This document shows, one piece after another, positions 47,787 through 50,306 of a stretch of 50,306 nucleotides of DNA. The stretch's first letter is position 1; each line of letters starts with the position of its first letter. Below the pieces are notes generated by a model. That model saw nothing but the letters and a program-made list of their open reading frames with translations, had not been told where the DNA came from and ran no database searches. A program made the position numbers and the translations under genes. The DNA is from Paractinoplanes polyasparticus (lineage in GTDB: Bacteria; Actinomycetota; Actinomycetes; Mycobacteriales; Micromonosporaceae). Location: NCBI RefSeq assembly GCF_019710575.1, contig NZ_JAHWFK010000068.1:1-50306 (forward strand). Reading direction: 5' to 3'.

Positions 47787-47801
47787 ACCGATCACCTCGA
47801 G

Positions 47802-47815
47802 ATCAATATCTTGAT
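47802..47815. promoter_or_regulatory. Candidate operator upstream of the hypothetical gene
   Basis: ATCAATATCTTGAT has perfect 5-bp arms (ATCAA/TTGAT) around 4 bp. It is strikingly AT-rich for this genome and lies about 16 bp upstream of the GTG start of the hypothetical gene. Confidence 0.45.
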
Positions 47816-48075
47816 GGCACGTCCGCCGGATCAGGTTAACGTCCCGGCCGGGCCGGCGAGATCGGGGCCGTCGATGCCCCGGGTTCTCGATGGCCGGATA
47901 TAACTCCGCGGCATCGAGCTTCCTGGCCTCCGGGGTGGACGCGTGTGACCGCGGCTGAACCACAGGCCGCCGAGTCCGATGACTGCGTCCCAGCCCACGC
48001 GCCTCCTTCCGTGGCTGTTCTGAGCTGGCTGACGACCGCTCTTCACGACGCCGCAACCCGGCGACCATTGCCATA

Positions 48076-48123
48076 CGGACACGTGTCCGCTACGGTTCCA
48101 CCAACGAAGCGGACACGTGTCCG
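48076..48123. promoter_or_regulatory. Twin TetR-type operators upstream of the SDR gene
   Basis: Two exact copies of the perfect palindrome CGGACACGTGTCCG lie at 48076-48089 and 48110-48123, 34 bp apart start to start. The second ends 51 bp before the SDR start. The form is typical of TetR-family sites, but no TetR gene is in this window. Confidence 0.72.
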
Positions 48124-48174
48124 ATTACTGCGTGACGTTCTCGTGGTACGCACGGCCAAGCGAAAGGACATGGT

Positions 48175-48912
48175 GTGCCAGACACGCTGGACAAGGTTGT
48201 CATCGTCACCGGAGCCGGGCGGGGCATCGGCGAGGCGACCGCACGGCTGCTGGCCGGGCGGGGCGCGACGGTCGTTCTCAGCGGCCGCGACGCCGGGGCG
48301 ATGGAACGCGTCGCCCACGACATCACGGCGGGTGGCGGGACGGCCTCAGCGTTGGTGGTCGACGTGACCGACCGGGCCGAGATGGTGGACGCTGTCGCCG
48401 CGACCGCGGCACGGTTCGGCCGGCTTGACGTCCTGATCAGCAACGCCGGCGTGGGACCGATCTCGTACCTTCACGAGTTGAAGGTCCGCGAGTGGGACCA
48501 GATGATCGACGTGAATCTGCGCGGAGTCCTGAACGGTATCGCCGCGGCACTGCCCGTTTTCCGGCAGCAGAACTCCGGGCAGTTCGTGAACGTCGCCTCG
48601 ACGGCCGCGTACACCACCAGTCCCACGATGGCCGTCTACTCGGCGGTGAAGACCGCCGTCCGGGCGTTGTCCGAAGGCCTGCGCAAGGAAGCCGGACCGC
48701 ACCTGCGGGTCAGCGTCGTCTCGCCCGGCTTCGTGGACACCGACTTCGTGCGCACGATCAGCGACGACGAGCTACGCGAGCAACTACTGGCCCAGCGCGA
48801 CGCCCTGGCCCTCACACCGGACGCCATCGCCCGGGCGATCGCCTTCGCCATAGAGCAACCCCCGGAAGTTGATGTCAACGAGATCGTCATCCGGCCCACC
48901 GCGCAGGCCTGA
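48175..48912 (+). CDS. SDR-family NAD(P)-dependent oxidoreductase
   Basis: A 245-residue classical short-chain dehydrogenase. The dinucleotide motif is TGAGRGIG, NAG follows in VLISNAGVG, the catalytic Ser is in VASTAAY, and the Y-x-x-x-K pair is in YSAVK. VSPGFVDTDF is the usual segment after the active site. Start GTG 48175 has AAAGGA upstream. It is controlled, in all likelihood, from the twin palindrome just upstream. The substrate is not determined. Confidence 0.94.
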   Translation: MPDTLDKVVIVTGAGRGIGEATARLLAGRGATVVLSGRDAGAMERVAHDITAGGGTASALVVDVTDRAEMVDAVAATAARFGRLDVLISNAGVGPISYLHELKVREWDQMIDVNLRGVLNGIAAALPVFRQQNSGQFVNVASTAAYTTSPTMAVYSAVKTAVRALSEGLRKEAGPHLRVSVVSPGFVDTDFVRTISDDELREQLLAQRDALALTPDAIARAIAFAIEQPPEVDVNEIVIRPTAQA

Positions 48913-49028
48913 AGGCGAGCGCCGTTCAGGTGGTAGCCGGGGTATGGCTCACCTAGGCTGAACGTGGCCTTCATATCCCGGTCCCTTCCGGAGATGCTGA
49001 GTTCGCGCCGGAGGGGAGGGAGGTCGGC

Positions 49029-49868
49029 ATGGAAGACAACGCGCTCGGGGAGTTTCTCCGCCATCGGCGGGAACGGCTACGGCCCGAGGATGTGGGACTG
49101 CCCGGCGGTGGGCGACGCCGCACTCCCGGGCTGCGCCGAGAGGAAGTAGCGAGCTTGGCGGCGCTGTCGCCGGACTACTACTCCCGGCTGGAGCAGGGCC
49201 GGGTGCGCGCCCCGTCCGCGGCGGCGCTGACCAGTCTGGCCCGTGCCATCCGGCTCACCGGCGACGAGCAGGACTACCTGTTCCGCCTCGCCGGGCAACA
49301 GCCGCCGGAGCCGCGTTCGCCCTTGGCTCACGTCGACCCCGCAATGATGTACCTGCTGGACGCGCTCGAGCACACACCGGCCCAGGCGGCCGACGACCTG
49401 CTCACCGTGATTGCGCAAAATCGCGCCGCCCGGAACTTGTTGGGCATCTGGACCGGCTTGCCCGGTTACGAATCCAACGTCACGTGGCGCTGGTTCGCCG
49501 ACCCGGCATCGCGGGACAGCAACGATCCGGCCGAACACGAACGCATCGGCCGGGCCTATGCGGCTGACTTGCGCGCCGGCGTCGCCCAGCGTCCGGCAGG
49601 CGACCGCTTCGCTCACGGGCTGGTCGCCGACCTGCTCGGGCGCAGCGCCGAGTTCCGTGAGCTGTGGGCGCAGCAGCAGGTGGTGTCGCTGACGTCGGCG
49701 CCCAAACTGATTCGCCACCCACTGGTCGGCGAACTCGACCTGCAATGCGACGTCGTGCTGAGCCCGGCCACCGGTCATCGGCTCATTCTCTTCCGGCCCC
49801 GCCCCGGATCGAACGCCCGCGAACAGATTGCATTCCTCGACGTACTCGGTAGTCAGAAGTTCGCCTGA
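49029..49868 (+). CDS. XRE-family regulator with MmyB-like ligand-binding domain
   Basis: A 279-residue regulator. The N-terminal helix-turn-helix with the family block RRTPGLRREEVASLAALSPDYYSRLEQGR is followed by the MmyB-like ligand-binding domain (LTVIAQNRAARNLLG, NVTWRWFADP, LWAQQQV, GELDLQCDVVLSPATGHRLILFRP). Such proteins are common in actinomycetes and often control a neighbouring SDR or oxidoreductase gene. The SDR lies 116 bp upstream on the same strand. ATG 49029 follows a GGGAGGGAGG stretch. Confidence 0.93.
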   Translation: MEDNALGEFLRHRRERLRPEDVGLPGGGRRRTPGLRREEVASLAALSPDYYSRLEQGRVRAPSAAALTSLARAIRLTGDEQDYLFRLAGQQPPEPRSPLAHVDPAMMYLLDALEHTPAQAADDLLTVIAQNRAARNLLGIWTGLPGYESNVTWRWFADPASRDSNDPAEHERIGRAYAADLRAGVAQRPAGDRFAHGLVADLLGRSAEFRELWAQQQVVSLTSAPKLIRHPLVGELDLQCDVVLSPATGHRLILFRPRPGSNAREQIAFLDVLGSQKFA

Positions 49869-49897
49869 GTTTCCCTCCCTCGTCCATCGCCCCGGAG

Positions 49898-50180
49898 GTG
49901 CTTTCCTTTCCAGGAGAGGACACACCGCAGGCGCTGCTGTCCACGATGGCGCAGCGGCTCGATCTGCTCACCGACACCCGGCGCGCCGCGATCCGCTCCC
50001 GGCGCAGCGTGCGCGACGCGATCCAGTGGAGCTACGACCTGCTGGACGGCAAGGAGCAGGAAGTGTTCACCCGGCTCGCCCTGTTGCCCGGCGGCTTCGA
50101 CCAGCAGAGCGCCGCCGCCGTGACGACCGACCTGGGTCTGAGCCGGCCCCAGCTGTGGGCGCTGCTGGCCGGGCCGGCCC
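49898..50180 (+). pseudogene. Remnant of an AfsR/LuxR-type ATP-binding regulator
   Basis: This frame encodes LDLLTDTRRAAIRSRRSVRDAIQWSYDLLDGKEQEVFTRLALLPGGFDQQSAA in consecutive blocks. It matches the winged-helix segment that follows the NTPase domain in large AfsR-like regulators. The NTPase domain that should precede it and the long C-terminal TPR part are both missing, and the frame loses similarity after about 50180. The best reading is a decayed internal fragment. Confidence 0.65.
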
Positions 50181-50262
50181 GCAAGTCGGTCAGATCCTCA
50201 ACAAGCAGGCTTGGCTGCTCATCGCGAACTGAGTTCCCCCCGCTTTCGTGGAGCTTCTCAAA

Positions 50263-50280
50263 CATGATCGACTGATCATG
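50263..50280. promoter_or_regulatory. Dyad symmetry upstream of a possible gene at the right edge
   Basis: CATGATC-GACT-GATCATG is a perfect 7-bp inverted repeat. It lies directly before GGGAGGA and a GTG at 50295 that could start a plus-strand gene running out of the window. Confidence 0.4.
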
Positions 50281-50294
50281 GGGAGGAAGCATTT

Positions 50295-50306
50295 GTGGCT
50301 GCACCG
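50295..50306 (+). CDS. Possible start of a gene truncated by the window edge
   Basis: GTG GCT GCA CCG is preceded by GGGAGGA at a 7-nt spacing. Only four codons are visible, so the call rests on the ribosome-binding site and the adjacent dyad alone. Confidence 0.25.

Larger units (their letters stand above)
47787..48174. promoter_or_regulatory. Divergent intergenic region with two kinds of palindrome
   Basis: The 388 bp between the hypothetical gene (minus) and the SDR gene (plus) holds one near-palindrome next to the hypothetical gene and two identical 14-bp palindromes next to the SDR gene. I see no convincing small gene. Confidence 0.5.

Overview
The window is very GC-rich with strong third-position GC bias, frequent GTG and TTG starts, ATGA-coupled operons and secreted proteins carrying ricin-type lectin modules. 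This points to a filamentous actinomycete. A Micromonosporaceae or Actinoplanes-like host is plausible, but no marker gene here settles it.

The left 24 kb (1-24243) is part of a lipopeptide gene cluster. Read on the minus strand, the first transcription unit runs from about 22346 to 6657. It encodes a PapM/HemK-like methyltransferase, an AroQ-type mutase, a fused PabA-PabB enzyme with the aminodeoxychorismate synthase signature PIKGT, a TyrA-like dehydrogenase, a three-module NRPS, a fatty acyl-AMP ligase and a stand-alone acyl carrier protein. The first four genes form a p-aminophenylalanine-type (PapA/B/C/M) precursor route. The unit ends in a perfect 48-nt palindrome. A second unit follows with its own candidate promoter: MbtH-like protein, cytochrome P450 and a second NRPS that runs off the left edge. 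Adenylation pocket residues suggest acyl-Phe-Asp-(para-substituted Phe)-Asp-(aromatic?)-. Divergently, on the plus strand, lie an Sfp-type phosphopantetheinyl transferase and a PptH-like phosphoesterase, the pair that would load and unload the carrier domains.

From 24.2 to 28.1 kb are a MarR-controlled pair (luciferase-like monooxygenase and FMN reductase, minus strand) and a secreted esterase with a lectin module. From 28.1 to 33.6 kb (minus) is a sugar ABC importer operon: RbsA-like ATPase, two permeases, substrate-binding lipoprotein and a sugar isomerase/epimerase. It is divergent from a large secreted ThuA/sorbosone-dehydrogenase/PKD/CBM6-like/ricin protein (33970-37506), with a CebR/LacI-type operator between them. 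A WYL regulator and an NTF2-like protein follow.

From 38.9 to 44.8 kb is a second sugar operon: L-fuconate dehydratase, binding lipoprotein, ATPase and permease, with a convergent GntR/FCD regulator. A repeated 15-bp operator, consensus ATACATCTGATGTAT, occurs in two pairs that are both spaced 75 bp and again around the regulator gene. The right end carries an EamA exporter divergent from a LysR regulator, a hypothetical gene, an SDR behind a twin palindromic operator, an XRE/MmyB-like regulator, a remnant of an AfsR-like regulator, and a possible gene start at the edge. I saw no tRNA, rRNA, CRISPR array or transposase.
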